Positions 48,377 through 56,767 of a stretch of DNA of 64,000 nt are shown here, piece by piece. The position numbers and the translations under genes were made by a program. Position 1 is the stretch's first letter. Every line of letters begins with the position of its first letter. Source of the stretch: an uncultured Prevotellaceae bacterium (GTDB taxonomy: Bacteria; Bacteroidota; Bacteroidia; Bacteroidales; Bacteroidaceae); contig CAMZAE010000001.1 in NCBI GenBank assembly GCA_947304115.1, positions 124,001-188,000 on the forward strand, read 5' to 3'. The notes below the pieces were generated by a model that saw only the letters and a program-made list of their open reading frames with translations, was not told the origin of the DNA and did no database searches.

Positions 48377-49093
48377 ATGCACATATTTGGATTTGAACTT
48401 GAATTCAATCACGAGACAATAAGGAAGAAGATTGAAGATTGCTGCCACAAACATGCTAAAGGATATGTCTGCATTGTGGACGGGCCAAGTCTTGTGCGTT
48501 CACATACCAATCCAGATTTTCTCCGTCTTCTGCAAGGAGCTTACTTCAACTCGTGCGACGGAGGCTCCGTGGCGGCTATGGCAAGCCGCCTCCATAAGCA
48601 AGACCTAAGGGCCTTCACCGGGCCTGAAATCTTTGCAGAATACATCACACGAACTGAGTTCCGACAAATAATACTTGGCAATACCGAAGAGATGTTCCAG
48701 AAAGTGGTTCAGAAAGTCCAGAATGTTCCACATTTGTCTCATATCCAGCTCCCGTTCTGCGAAGTAGAGGAGTTTGACTACAAAAGTATTGCTCAGGAGA
48801 TAGAGCACCTTGATGCCGATATTATCTGGGTAAGTCTTGGCGCCCCGAAACAAGAGTTCTTTATGCAGAAGCTGCTTCCACACTTGAATCGAGGACTTAT
48901 GCTTGGTGTGGGAGCCGCACTCGGCTTTTATCTTGGTGAGTTCAAAGACTACTCGTTCCGCATCGGAGAATATCGCTTCAACTGGATATACCGTATCTTC
49001 GTCGAACCCAAGAAACAGTTTGCCCGTGTCAGGACCATCTTTCGCTACTATCCACAAATATACCTTAAGGAAAAAAAGCGAATAAACAAATGA
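48377..49093 (+). CDS. WecG/TagA/CpsF-family glycosyltransferase (GT26)
   Basis: This 238-residue enzyme contains CIVDGPSLVRSHTNPDFLRLLQGAYFNSCDGGSVAAMASRL (family opening with the DGxS region) and LDADIIWVSLGAPKQEFFMQKLLPHLNRGLMLGVGAALGFYLGEF. The end block FRIGEYRFNWIYRIFVEPKKQFAR is the hallmark of the WecG/TagA/CpsF C-terminus and is used for membrane association. These enzymes commonly add the second sugar, often N-acetylmannosamine or ManNAcA, to undecaprenyl-PP-GlcNAc. Its presence suggests that the chain is started by a WecA-type enzyme encoded elsewhere. It overlaps the beta-helix gene by 4 bases. Confidence 0.9.
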   Translation: MHIFGFELEFNHETIRKKIEDCCHKHAKGYVCIVDGPSLVRSHTNPDFLRLLQGAYFNSCDGGSVAAMASRLHKQDLRAFTGPEIFAEYITRTEFRQIILGNTEEMFQKVVQKVQNVPHLSHIQLPFCEVEEFDYKSIAQEIEHLDADIIWVSLGAPKQEFFMQKLLPHLNRGLMLGVGAALGFYLGEFKDYSFRIGEYRFNWIYRIFVEPKKQFARVRTIFRYYPQIYLKEKKRINK

Positions 49094-50553
49094 GGCATAC
49101 TTTCTGCATCATATTCTTTGCTCTTCTATCCTCCACAACAGATGCAGGAATAATAAGAGTCTGTACTCAGCAAGACTTCGACCTCCTGAGCGTAAGTATC
49201 CTTGATGCCATAAAAAAAGGAGAGAAGGACATTGTCGTGGAAATAGAAGCTCGTGAACTGACCTTTGCCGACAACCAGATTTCCCTGACAAGCGTCAAAC
49301 GCGATGATGTCAGCATCTCTATTCATGGGAAAGGGGTAAAGATAATGAGCCAGGGACATTATGTAAAAAAAGTGAGCAATCCATCCTATATGTATTTGAA
49401 GAACGGCAAATACTTCAATCCCTGGACAGAGTTCCAACAGCTTCAAGACACGATATCCATTATAGACAAGCCATCGCATCTGTGCCTCATCACAACTCCC
49501 GTGAAGAACAAGAAGAACAAACATCCTCAGAACAAGCACATCAACTACACATGCTGGTACACGTCCAGGACAAGTCCAATCAAAGAAATCAGCAAGAAAC
49601 GGATTACGTTTGACGCAGGAGACTGGGCTGTGGCTCGAAAGGAGAAGTCCCTCAACGTGAACATGGATTACTCCTATGCAAAGAAGTATCCACGTTACCG
49701 CCTGTTTGGGACAAAAAAGATAAAGGGCAAGATATACGAATGCACGGCCTCAACTTTGCTTAAGCTGGCCTTTTGCAACTTCAAGAGTTTTAGCATAGAC
49801 AGCATCAACGCCACAGGCTGCACAAATGAGAATGCCCTTATCATGGTCAACCAATGCCGAGCAAACTTTATAACCATTTCCGGCAGCACCTTCAGTTGCA
49901 TCGGAGGTTCCGTCCTTATTGATAGAAGATCGACAAATGTCTGCTTCACGGGCAACAAGGTTGATGCATTCGTGGGATATGGCATACAGAGCGAAGTGGG
50001 AAGTGTAGGAGCCAAAGTAACGAACAACACTTTCACAAACTGCACATTAGGGATGACGAATGGTTTTGCCATACAGATGCGAAGCAAAGACTTCATTGTC
50101 AGCGGCAACACCATTTCCGATTTCTGCTACGGCGGCATTGGCGTTGGTATCTGGGCAGGAACAAAAACCGAAGACAAATGCAGCGGAATAGTCAAGGACA
50201 ACGAGCTGTTCCTCACCCCACAGTTCCTGAGCAACACAAGTCAGAATACTCTGATGGACAGCGGCGCTATCTACACATGGACGAGAAGCGACGGCATTAC
50301 CATAAACCAAAACTACATCCATGACATATCCGGCATCAAAGATAATCGCGGCATCTTCCTGGACGACGGAACAAAGAATGTCACCCTATCCGAGAACAAG
50401 ATTGAACGGATAGAGAACAGCTACGACATTGACCTCAGGTGGAGTGAGATGTACAAAGAGAAAGTGCCTGACCACAACACGGGTAATCGGATGCTCAACA
50501 ACCAAACGACCGGAAAAGTTCGCTTCGAAACACAAAAGCCAAAGAAGAAATGA
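49090..50553 (+). CDS. Secreted right-handed beta-helix protein
   Basis: The product has 487 residues with a signal peptide (MRHTFCIIFFALLSSTTDAG). From about residue 240 on there are repeated beta-helix turns (IMVNQCRANFITISGSTFSCIGGSVLIDRRSTNVCFTGNKV, IQMRSKDFIVSGNTISDF, GITINQNYIHDISGIKDNRGIFLDDGTKNVTLSENKIERI), the PbH1 pattern of polysaccharide lyases, hydrolases and epimerases. The region before it has an isolated beta domain with basic stretches (KKNKHPQNKHINYTCWYTSRTS). In this operon it probably cuts, epimerises or trims the exported polysaccharide. The catalytic residues cannot be named from the sequence. Confidence 0.8.
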   Translation: MRHTFCIIFFALLSSTTDAGIIRVCTQQDFDLLSVSILDAIKKGEKDIVVEIEARELTFADNQISLTSVKRDDVSISIHGKGVKIMSQGHYVKKVSNPSYMYLKNGKYFNPWTEFQQLQDTISIIDKPSHLCLITTPVKNKKNKHPQNKHINYTCWYTSRTSPIKEISKKRITFDAGDWAVARKEKSLNVNMDYSYAKKYPRYRLFGTKKIKGKIYECTASTLLKLAFCNFKSFSIDSINATGCTNENALIMVNQCRANFITISGSTFSCIGGSVLIDRRSTNVCFTGNKVDAFVGYGIQSEVGSVGAKVTNNTFTNCTLGMTNGFAIQMRSKDFIVSGNTISDFCYGGIGVGIWAGTKTEDKCSGIVKDNELFLTPQFLSNTSQNTLMDSGAIYTWTRSDGITINQNYIHDISGIKDNRGIFLDDGTKNVTLSENKIERIENSYDIDLRWSEMYKEKVPDHNTGNRMLNNQTTGKVRFETQKPKKK

Positions 50554-51662
50554 AGAAAAAAAGGTTGCTCATATTTCATCCTTATCTTGCAACGTATCGC
50601 GTTGACTTATACAACAAACTCAATAAGAATTATGAACTGGAGGTTCTGCTGACCGGTGCACAAGCAGAATTAGATGACTTAGGATTCAATCTGGCAGATG
50701 TCAATGCCAAGGCAGAATTCAAATATACCTATTTCAATAAAGCCGCATACCTCGGACGTCACCCCATGTCCACAATCTTCTGGAAAAAGATAAAGGAATT
50801 CCATCCTGACATTGTGCTCGCCCATGAATACGGCATTAACACTCTGGCAGCAATTTTTGCAAAGCCTTTCTGCAATTATAAATTGTATCTGACATGCGAC
50901 GACAATGAGCAAATGGCGATGGAATACAGTCGGACAAGACGTTTGCTTCGCAAATATGTCGTCAGTCATGTCGATGGCTTCGTTTGTGTCAATCCCAATA
51001 CTGTCGAATATCTTAGGAACACATTCAAAGGCAAGAAGTGCCGGTTCTCGTATTTCCCGATTATTCAAAATGATGAAGTTCTGGCTTCTAAAATCTCAGA
51101 AGCTGAAGGCAAGGCACAGGAATACGAGACAATATACAAGCTTAAAGATAAGAAGGTCTTATTGTTTGTCGGAAGATTAGAACCTGTAAAGTGTATCAGC
51201 CTGGCTATTGATGCCTTTAAGACTGTGTGCAGGGATGATTGTCGTTTTGTGATAGTGGGAGGAGGCCAGTTGGAATACCAACTTAAAAAGCAAGTTGCTG
51301 ATTCTGGTCTTACAGAGTATGTGATGTTCACAGGTCCATTAAGCGGTCTTGACCTATACGGGTGGTATCGTCTCTCTAAATTGTTTGTCCTCCCCAGCGA
51401 CCATGAAGCATTCGGAGCAGTGGTAAACGAAGCTCTCGTTGGCGGTTGCCGCGTTATTGTCAGCGACCATTGCGGCGCGTCTGCCCTTGTGAATGAGAAC
51501 AATGGAACTGTCTTTGAAAGCGGGAACAGGCAACAATTGGAAGTGGCTTTAGATAAAGAGTTCTCTTCTATGCCTTCCATTAAATCACATGTAAGTAAAA
51601 TGCCTAAATCCTTTTCAGACTTTTATAAGGACTTTATCGAGCTGATAGATTCCGAGGCATAA
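50550..51662 (+). CDS. Family 4 glycosyltransferase, second
   Basis: The product has 370 residues. MKKKRLLIFHPYLATYRVDLYNKLNKNYELEVLLTG opens a GT-B enzyme. The donor domain has VLLFVGRLEPVKCISLAIDAFKTV, VMFTGPLSGLDLYGWYRLSKLFVLPSDHEAFGAVVNEALVGGCRVIVSD, with the EAFGxxxxEA motif that holds the nucleotide sugar. It overlaps the beta-helix gene by four bases. The sugar specificity is unknown. Confidence 0.92.
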   Translation: MKKKRLLIFHPYLATYRVDLYNKLNKNYELEVLLTGAQAELDDLGFNLADVNAKAEFKYTYFNKAAYLGRHPMSTIFWKKIKEFHPDIVLAHEYGINTLAAIFAKPFCNYKLYLTCDDNEQMAMEYSRTRRLLRKYVVSHVDGFVCVNPNTVEYLRNTFKGKKCRFSYFPIIQNDEVLASKISEAEGKAQEYETIYKLKDKKVLLFVGRLEPVKCISLAIDAFKTVCRDDCRFVIVGGGQLEYQLKKQVADSGLTEYVMFTGPLSGLDLYGWYRLSKLFVLPSDHEAFGAVVNEALVGGCRVIVSDHCGASALVNENNGTVFESGNRQQLEVALDKEFSSMPSIKSHVSKMPKSFSDFYKDFIELIDSEA

Positions 51663-51682
51663 ATAAGTAAGACACTAATAAT

Positions 51683-52279
51683 ATGAATAAGGAAATCACG
51701 AACCTTCGCCCTGGGCGTTCTGCCTTTATGTTCAGGATACGTGCCGTCGCTAATGTGTTTAGGAACTTAATATGGTTCCATTTCCTTTGCCCATACATGA
51801 AGAAGTCAGGGCTTGTGCGCATTCCCATGAACTGTGACATCTGGTCTCCCCACAAAGACATTACGTTTGGGCATAGGGTTCAGTTTGGCTACAACTGCGT
51901 CATAGCATGTGACATAGAGTTCAAGAACAGCATTCTCTGTGCAAAAAGCGTAAGCTTCGTCGGCAAGGACGACCACAGCACCGACATCCCACAGCAACTC
52001 ATCTGGGATTCTTCCAGGGGAGACACAGCAAAAACGATTGTCGGCAATGACACTTGGATAGGTCATGGTGCTATCATCCTGGCCGGAGTAAAGATAGGCG
52101 ACGGTGCTATTGTCGCTGCAGGCTCTGTGGTGACAAGAGACGTAGAACCCTGTACGATTGTTGCCGGCGTACCTGCCAAAAAGGTTAAGGACAGATTTGC
52201 CACCGAAGAGGAAAAGGCTGCACACCTCAAATACATTGAGTCATACGTCGCAAGCCTAATTCACAAACAAGTCTCTTGA
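51683..52279 (+). CDS. Hexapeptide-repeat acyltransferase, third
   Basis: This 198-residue protein of the CatB/WcaF class contains [41 protein letters not shown], the active-site DDHSTD histidine and the final [55 protein letters not shown]. It is probably an O-acetyltransferase for a sugar residue. It is the last gene of the operon and converges on the CotH gene across 21 bases that hold no evident terminator. Confidence 0.9.
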   Translation: MNKEITNLRPGRSAFMFRIRAVANVFRNLIWFHFLCPYMKKSGLVRIPMNCDIWSPHKDITFGHRVQFGYNCVIACDIEFKNSILCAKSVSFVGKDDHSTDIPQQLIWDSSRGDTAKTIVGNDTWIGHGAIILAGVKIGDGAIVAAGSVVTRDVEPCTIVAGVPAKKVKDRFATEEEKAAHLKYIESYVASLIHKQVS

Positions 52280-52300
52280 TTATACCTTCTCGATGGACAA

Positions 52301-54388
52301 CTAATTGTAGCCCATCTGTTTGTCCATAAGCTCGATTTTGTCGCGTATCCATTGACGAACCCTTTCAACGCTGTCTTGCACACCGCCCTCATAGGGGAAA
52401 CTTGAATAGAACTTTTTGAATGGGGCGCCTACAAAGTTATCGGGACGTGCAACAGAGGTGTCATCTTTTACCACAGTGATATCCTGTGTCGCACGGAACA
52501 GATAGAAACTGCAATGTCCGTCGTATATTGTATCTCCTGCCTTGTATTTTCCCGGTTTGACAGTCATGTCCTGCCACCATAAGCCATCGTCCTCACCCGG
52601 CGCGTGACCGATATTGTTGTCTTGCAATGAAATATAGTATCGGTTATTATGCTTGCATGCTACACCCGATGAGTATTTTTTCCCCCTTAACCAGTTACTT
52701 GACGCTTCAGAATAGGTAATGTATGACACATTCTGCCATTCCCACCTGTCATCTATTTCTGGATTTCTGTCGCCGGGCGTTTCAGACCATCTTACCTTTT
52801 CCCTTTCGTAGTTCAAAGTCCCGATACTGTCAATCCATTTTTTCATTAGATTCCAAATTGTCTCATAAGAAATGGCACCTGCCTCTCTCAACTGCCGGTA
52901 ACGGGCTTTCATATCGCCGAGATAGTACGCCCAAACGTATCCGGCTGGCGTACTGAGCGACTTGCCGACGATGGTCTGCGCGGGTTTTAGGATATAGAAG
53001 CCCGTCGTAGAATGCACACCAAAACTTGAATCCAAATCATAAGGGTTGACATACCACCTCACTTTGCCGTCAATTTCGCCCCATGTTGTCCATTGCCAGT
53101 TCTTCGCCGTCCCATCCCAATTTTGGAGAATGTTCAAGAAAATGACATAGTCAATAAGGTACTCCATAGAGAATCGCCGTTCTATTTCCGATCTTAAAGT
53201 GGTCAGTGCTTCATCCTTGTTGTTTCCGGAGGCAGAATTATAGGCATTCTCAAACTGCTCGATTTCTTCCATGTATTTGCTCAATGCCACAATTTGGCTC
53301 TTCACCATTGCAGAATTGGTGCAACTGACATCGTTATTGTTGTAATACGGAGAGTCCGCTCCCATCAGTTCGGTGGGTTTGTCACCATCGTATGGTTCAC
53401 CATTCTGACACATCAACGTCCATTTGCTCGGTTTTGGGTCGGGATTTCTCACTTCAAAGGATGTCCAAGAAATGTTACCCTTCCAAATTTGATCGGTTCC
53501 CAAGGTGCCGTCAATATGTATGTGACTGGTGTTATTGCGGTTCATATTGTAGTTGTCTCTATGCTTCTTCAACTGCCAACTATATATGCCGTAAAACTTG
53601 CTGTTTAGGAACACTGCGCAGGGAAAGCCGTCCGGATAACATCGAGCATACTCGTCTTCAAGTCCATAATCCATGAACGGAAGCCGGCGACCTGCGGGCT
53701 TATTCTCCATGAACTTGTCGTAAAGCTTGTAGCCTACAGGACATTCCCCTTTCGTAAAACTGGTGTAGAAGGCCTTGAAGTGGAATGCGTCTTGCGTCAC
53801 CCAGTTGCCTATTACGATGTCTGTCGTTTTATTTCCTTTCCAATCATCCTCGCAGAACTTCACAGAGAAACCTTTCTTAACAAATACCGTCGAGGCGTTA
53901 CCTTGCAGTTTCACGATGGCTTTCTTCTTAAACCTAATCCCGTCAACACCTGTCAGAACCTCCACCCAAGCATGTGCTTCAATGTTCTTCTGAACCGGCA
54001 TGGCGTCTATTCCCATAATATTGATGATGGCAAGGCGAGGCTGTTCGGGAACAGAAATATAATTCGAGTCGTCCATTGAGTTTTCAACATAGTCCTCTCT
54101 GCCGAATGAAACACTGTCAATGAGGTTCAATGGCATCCTGAACTTGGCGTTCACCCCACCCATGTATATATAACTAAAGCACTGGGAATTATCCATTGAT
54201 TCTGACTTCTCTTCAGCAAACACTATGCTGTCAACTTCCGAACAGAAGAAGATGTCCCTGGTGCCGTCCTTTCGAAAAACAGAAAAAGCGTCATCCGGCA
54301 CTTGAGAAAAAGAATCAACACTGCACATCATACAAACAGTCATAAGACATATTGTAGAAATTACAGAAAAGACATGTTTGTTCTTCAT
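52301..54388 (-). CDS. Secreted CotH-family protein kinase-like protein with an inserted CBM-like module
   Basis: The 695-residue protein has a signal peptide (VISTICLMTVCMMCSVDSFSQ). The N-terminal domain contains the FRKDGTRDIFFCSEVDSIVF motif of many Bacteroidales surface proteins. The CotH domain runs from about residue 130 to 550 (IVKLQGNASTVFVKKGFSVKF, the ATP-binding-like strand, then NILQNWDGTAKNWQWTTWGEIDGKVRWYVNPYDLDSSFG with the Asn/Asp catalytic pair). At about 555-625 lies WLRGKKYSSGVACKHNNRYYISLQDNNIGHAPGEDDGLWWQD, which resembles a CBM5/12 chitin-binding-type module inserted in the kinase. CotH kinases phosphorylate secreted proteins. The sugar-binding insert and the position beside the exopolysaccharide locus suggest activity at the cell surface or matrix. 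Confidence 0.82.
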   Translation of the reverse strand: MKNKHVFSVISTICLMTVCMMCSVDSFSQVPDDAFSVFRKDGTRDIFFCSEVDSIVFAEEKSESMDNSQCFSYIYMGGVNAKFRMPLNLIDSVSFGREDYVENSMDDSNYISVPEQPRLAIINIMGIDAMPVQKNIEAHAWVEVLTGVDGIRFKKKAIVKLQGNASTVFVKKGFSVKFCEDDWKGNKTTDIVIGNWVTQDAFHFKAFYTSFTKGECPVGYKLYDKFMENKPAGRRLPFMDYGLEDEYARCYPDGFPCAVFLNSKFYGIYSWQLKKHRDNYNMNRNNTSHIHIDGTLGTDQIWKGNISWTSFEVRNPDPKPSKWTLMCQNGEPYDGDKPTELMGADSPYYNNNDVSCTNSAMVKSQIVALSKYMEEIEQFENAYNSASGNNKDEALTTLRSEIERRFSMEYLIDYVIFLNILQNWDGTAKNWQWTTWGEIDGKVRWYVNPYDLDSSFGVHSTTGFYILKPAQTIVGKSLSTPAGYVWAYYLGDMKARYRQLREAGAISYETIWNLMKKWIDSIGTLNYEREKVRWSETPGDRNPEIDDRWEWQNVSYITYSEASSNWLRGKKYSSGVACKHNNRYYISLQDNNIGHAPGEDDGLWWQDMTVKPGKYKAGDTIYDGHCSFYLFRATQDITVVKDDTSVARPDNFVGAPFKKFYSSFPYEGGVQDSVERVRQWIRDKIELMDKQMGYN

Positions 54389-54434
54389 CTTCTTAAATCC
54401 GGTTTAGGGTATCTCGTAAAACCAGAAGTAAGGT

Positions 54435-55262
54435 TTATTCCTCCTTCTTTTTCATCGTACGCTTGCGAGTGGTCTTCTTCGTAGCCTCCTGGTTCTCGGA
54501 AGGCAGTCCTGCAAGTTCGCGGTCAATCATAATGCGACCACAATACTCGCAAACGATAATCTTCTTGCGACTACGGATGTCAAGCTGGCGCTGGGGCGGA
54601 ATCTTGTTGAAGCAACCGCAGCAGGCGTCGCGCTGTACGGAGACGATGCCCAAGCCATTGCGGCTGTTGCGGCGGATGCGCTTGAAGGCGTTGAGCAGAC
54701 GCGGTTCGATGGTTATCTCCAGATTCTTGGCACGTTCACGGAGTTTTTCTTCCTCGGCCTTCGTTTCACTGACAATTTCCTCCAGTTCTTCTTTCTTCGT
54801 TTCGAGAAGCACGCGGCGGTCGTTGACCTCAAGATTGCAACGTGTCATCTCGGCAGTCTTTGCCTCGACAATTTCCTTTGCTTCACGAATCTTTTTCTCG
54901 TGGAGTTGATTGTCCAGCTCTGCATATTCCACCTGTTTTGTCAGACTGTCGTACTCGCGGTTGTTGCGGACATTGTCCATCTGCGTGGTGTAGCGCTCAA
55001 TGTTGGTCTTGTTTTCCGCTATTTTGCCATTACGCTCGTTGATCTCGCGCTTCAGTTCTGCGATGTCGGCACCAATCTTTTCAATACGGGTTGTCATGCC
55101 TTCGATTTCATCCTCAAGGTCTTGCACCTCAAGAGGTAATTCTCCGCGAAGTGTCTTGATACTGTCAATTTCCGAGAGCATACTCTGCAGAGCATACAGG
55201 TTCTTAAGCTTTTCTTCCACGCTATACTCAGCGGGAGCTTTCTTTACTTTTTCTTTTGCCAT
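54435..55262 (-). CDS. C4-type zinc-ribbon protein with long coiled coil (CdsZ/DUF-like)
   Basis: The 275-residue protein starts with a coiled coil from about residue 15 to 190 (EEKLKNLYALQSMLSEIDSIKTLRGELPLEVQDLEDEIEGMTTRIEKI...). A zinc ribbon with CCGCFNKIPPQ and CEYCGRIM (CxxC pairs near 213-240) follows, and the C-terminus is basic and low-complexity (KKTTRKRTMKKKEE). Bacterial homologues are annotated as possible nucleic-acid or protein-binding factors, related to chlamydial CdsZ. The function in Bacteroidales is unknown. It lies 62 bases downstream of the Nif3-like gene, across an AT-rich linker, in the usual gene order. Confidence 0.85.
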   Translation of the reverse strand: MAKEKVKKAPAEYSVEEKLKNLYALQSMLSEIDSIKTLRGELPLEVQDLEDEIEGMTTRIEKIGADIAELKREINERNGKIAENKTNIERYTTQMDNVRNNREYDSLTKQVEYAELDNQLHEKKIREAKEIVEAKTAEMTRCNLEVNDRRVLLETKKEELEEIVSETKAEEEKLRERAKNLEITIEPRLLNAFKRIRRNSRNGLGIVSVQRDACCGCFNKIPPQRQLDIRSRKKIIVCEYCGRIMIDRELAGLPSENQEATKKTTRKRTMKKKEE

Positions 55263-55324
55263 AACTATATATTTACTATTTGACGATTTACAATTTTCTA
55301 TTTATTTATCTTCACTCTTCATGC

Positions 55325-56140
55325 CTAAAGGTACTTTATCGGATTCGTGCAGACTGTCGTCTTAAAAAGCGGCAACCTGGGACACTTCTCGCCTATTACC
55401 TGATTAAAAATGTCCATTGTATATTGCTCGCTCTGATAATGTCCGAGCACACCTATCTGTATCTGTCCGTCGTGACCGAAGTACTGGTGGTAGTGCATTT
55501 CTCCCGTAAGGAAGGCATCCGCACCGGCTCGCAAGGCTTCATCCAAGAGGAAGTCCCCTGCCCCACCGCAAATGGCGACACTCTCTATGGGGCGGGCCAG
55601 CAGTTCATTATGCATCAGGCACTCCACACCAAAGGCTTGTTTCACTCTTTGCAGGAAAGCCAGCGAATCTTCTCCCTCTGGCAGATAGCCTATCACACCA
55701 GAACCCGCCTGCACGGTATGTGCTTCTTGTCCGGTACCGACGGGAACCTGTCGTGGCTGCAATAGCACGACATCCACAAGCCCAAGCCGCTCTGCCATCA
55801 TATAGTTGACACCATCCACAGCAGCATCCAGATTAGTATGGGCCGAATAGATGGCAATGTCGTTCTGCAAAGCCATTCGGACACACTTCTGCACAGCATC
55901 TGCATCAGTCAGGTGCTTTAATGCATGGAAGATGAGCGGATGGTGCGACACAATCATATTGCATCCCAAATCCTGTGCCTCTCGAATGACACTTTCGGTT
56001 ACATCAAGGCACAATAAAACCCCTGAAACTTCCGCTTCTGTCAATCCTACTTGCAAGCCAGCATTATCGTAGCTTTCCTGCAGAGGCAGAGGCGCGAAAT
56101 CTTCAAGGGCGTCGATAACGTCTTGAACTCTTACGCTCAT
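55325..56140 (-). CDS. Nif3-like dinuclear metal-centre protein (GTP cyclohydrolase 1 type 2 family)
   Basis: The 271-residue protein begins VQDVIDALEDFAPLPLQESYDNAGLQVGLTEAEVSGVLLCLDVTESVIREA. It has the metal-ligand block MIVSHHPLIFHALKHLT, YSAHTNLDAAVDGVNYMMAERLGL and the C-terminal ligands GEMHYHQYFGHDGQIQIGVLGHYQSE. Homologues form hexamers with a dinuclear metal centre and have unclear function. GTP hydrolysis and NAD repair have been proposed. Compared with the longer Bacteroidetes versions it lacks the middle insertion. It forms an operon with the zinc-ribbon protein. Confidence 0.9.
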   Translation of the reverse strand: MSVRVQDVIDALEDFAPLPLQESYDNAGLQVGLTEAEVSGVLLCLDVTESVIREAQDLGCNMIVSHHPLIFHALKHLTDADAVQKCVRMALQNDIAIYSAHTNLDAAVDGVNYMMAERLGLVDVVLLQPRQVPVGTGQEAHTVQAGSGVIGYLPEGEDSLAFLQRVKQAFGVECLMHNELLARPIESVAICGGAGDFLLDEALRAGADAFLTGEMHYHQYFGHDGQIQIGVLGHYQSEQYTMDIFNQVIGEKCPRLPLFKTTVCTNPIKYL

Positions 56141-56172
56141 ACGAACAATGCAATTTGTTTAGAATTGCGCTG

Positions 56173-56180
56173 CAAAGATA
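56173..56180 (-). promoter_or_regulatory. -7 element TATCTTTG of the Nif3-like/zinc-ribbon operon
   Basis: The forward strand reads CAAAGATA, 32 bases upstream of the start codon. Confidence 0.6.
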
Positions 56181-56185
56181 CAAAT

Positions 56186-56220
56186 AAATTAAGAATTAAG
56201 AATTAAAAATTAAGAATTAT
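56186..56220. repeat. AATTAAGAATTA simple tandem repeat
   Basis: AATTAAGAATTAAGAATTAA is followed by AAATTAAGAATT, a short AT-rich direct repeat between the antitoxin gene and the Nif3-like promoter. It is similar in design to the AAGGATTAGGGATT repeat at 21.1 kb. Confidence 0.6.
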
Positions 56221-56275
56221 TTCCTCTTTCTTCCGTTTTTCGCAATTATTCTTCAAAGAAAGCCCAAGAATGACA

Positions 56276-56560
56276 TTATCTTTCTTCACGAGCCAGACGG
56301 ATTTCCTCATTGATTTCTTCCATCGTTAGTTCTGGGCGGTCGCTTTCGGCAACAGCCCTGCGAAATGCATAGAAGTCCTTCATCACTTTGTCCTCAAACG
56401 GAAAAGCCGTGATTTTAAATGGAATACTACCGGTCTTCACCACTGCATTTGCGAAGACATTCATTGCAGCGTTAGCACTCATGCCAAACTGCTGGCAGAG
56501 TGAGTCGAAAGCGGCTTTGATGTCAGAGTCCATACGGACTGTCATAGATACTTGTGCCAT
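56276..56560 (-). CDS. RelB/DinJ-family antitoxin, no toxin gene adjacent
   Basis: This 94-residue protein (MAQVSMTVRMDSDIKAAFDSLCQQFGMSANAAMNVFANAVVKTGSIPFKI) is a ribbon-helix-helix DNA-binding antitoxin of the DinJ type. It has an N-terminal strand, a recognition helix and the C-terminal toxin-binding part (PELTMEEINEEIRLAREER). Its usual partner is a YafQ or RelE-like endoribonuclease encoded immediately downstream. Here there is no such ORF on either side (downstream is the Nif3-like operon), so this is an orphan. It may act as a stand-alone repressor. Confidence 0.85.
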   Translation of the reverse strand: MAQVSMTVRMDSDIKAAFDSLCQQFGMSANAAMNVFANAVVKTGSIPFKITAFPFEDKVMKDFYAFRRAVAESDRPELTMEEINEEIRLAREER

Positions 56561-56582
56561 AGTCTTATTGGTTTATTTAGTG

Positions 56583-56590
56583 CAAAGGTA
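56583..56590 (-). promoter_or_regulatory. -7 element TACCTTTG of the antitoxin gene
   Basis: The forward strand reads CAAAGGTA, 22 bases upstream of the start codon. Confidence 0.6.
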
Positions 56591-56736
56591 AACATTTTGT
56601 TTCATTGTTTCATTCTGCAATCATTTTGGCGTAAATATTCGTCAAATCGCATTGCCATTAATGATTCAATAAGTTACTTTCGCCTGGGAATTAAAAGAAA
56701 AACTCTTTTTTCTTTTGTATTTAGCTCGCTTATTTG

Positions 56737-56744
56737 TACCTTTG
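56737..56744 (+). promoter_or_regulatory. -7 element TACCTTTG of the agmatine catabolism genes
   Basis: CTTATTTGTACCTTTGCGCA lies 23 bases before the ATG at 56768. The earlier ORF-track start at 56552 lies upstream of this promoter. Confidence 0.7.
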
Positions 56745-56767
56745 CGCATCATATTACGCAGTCTTCT

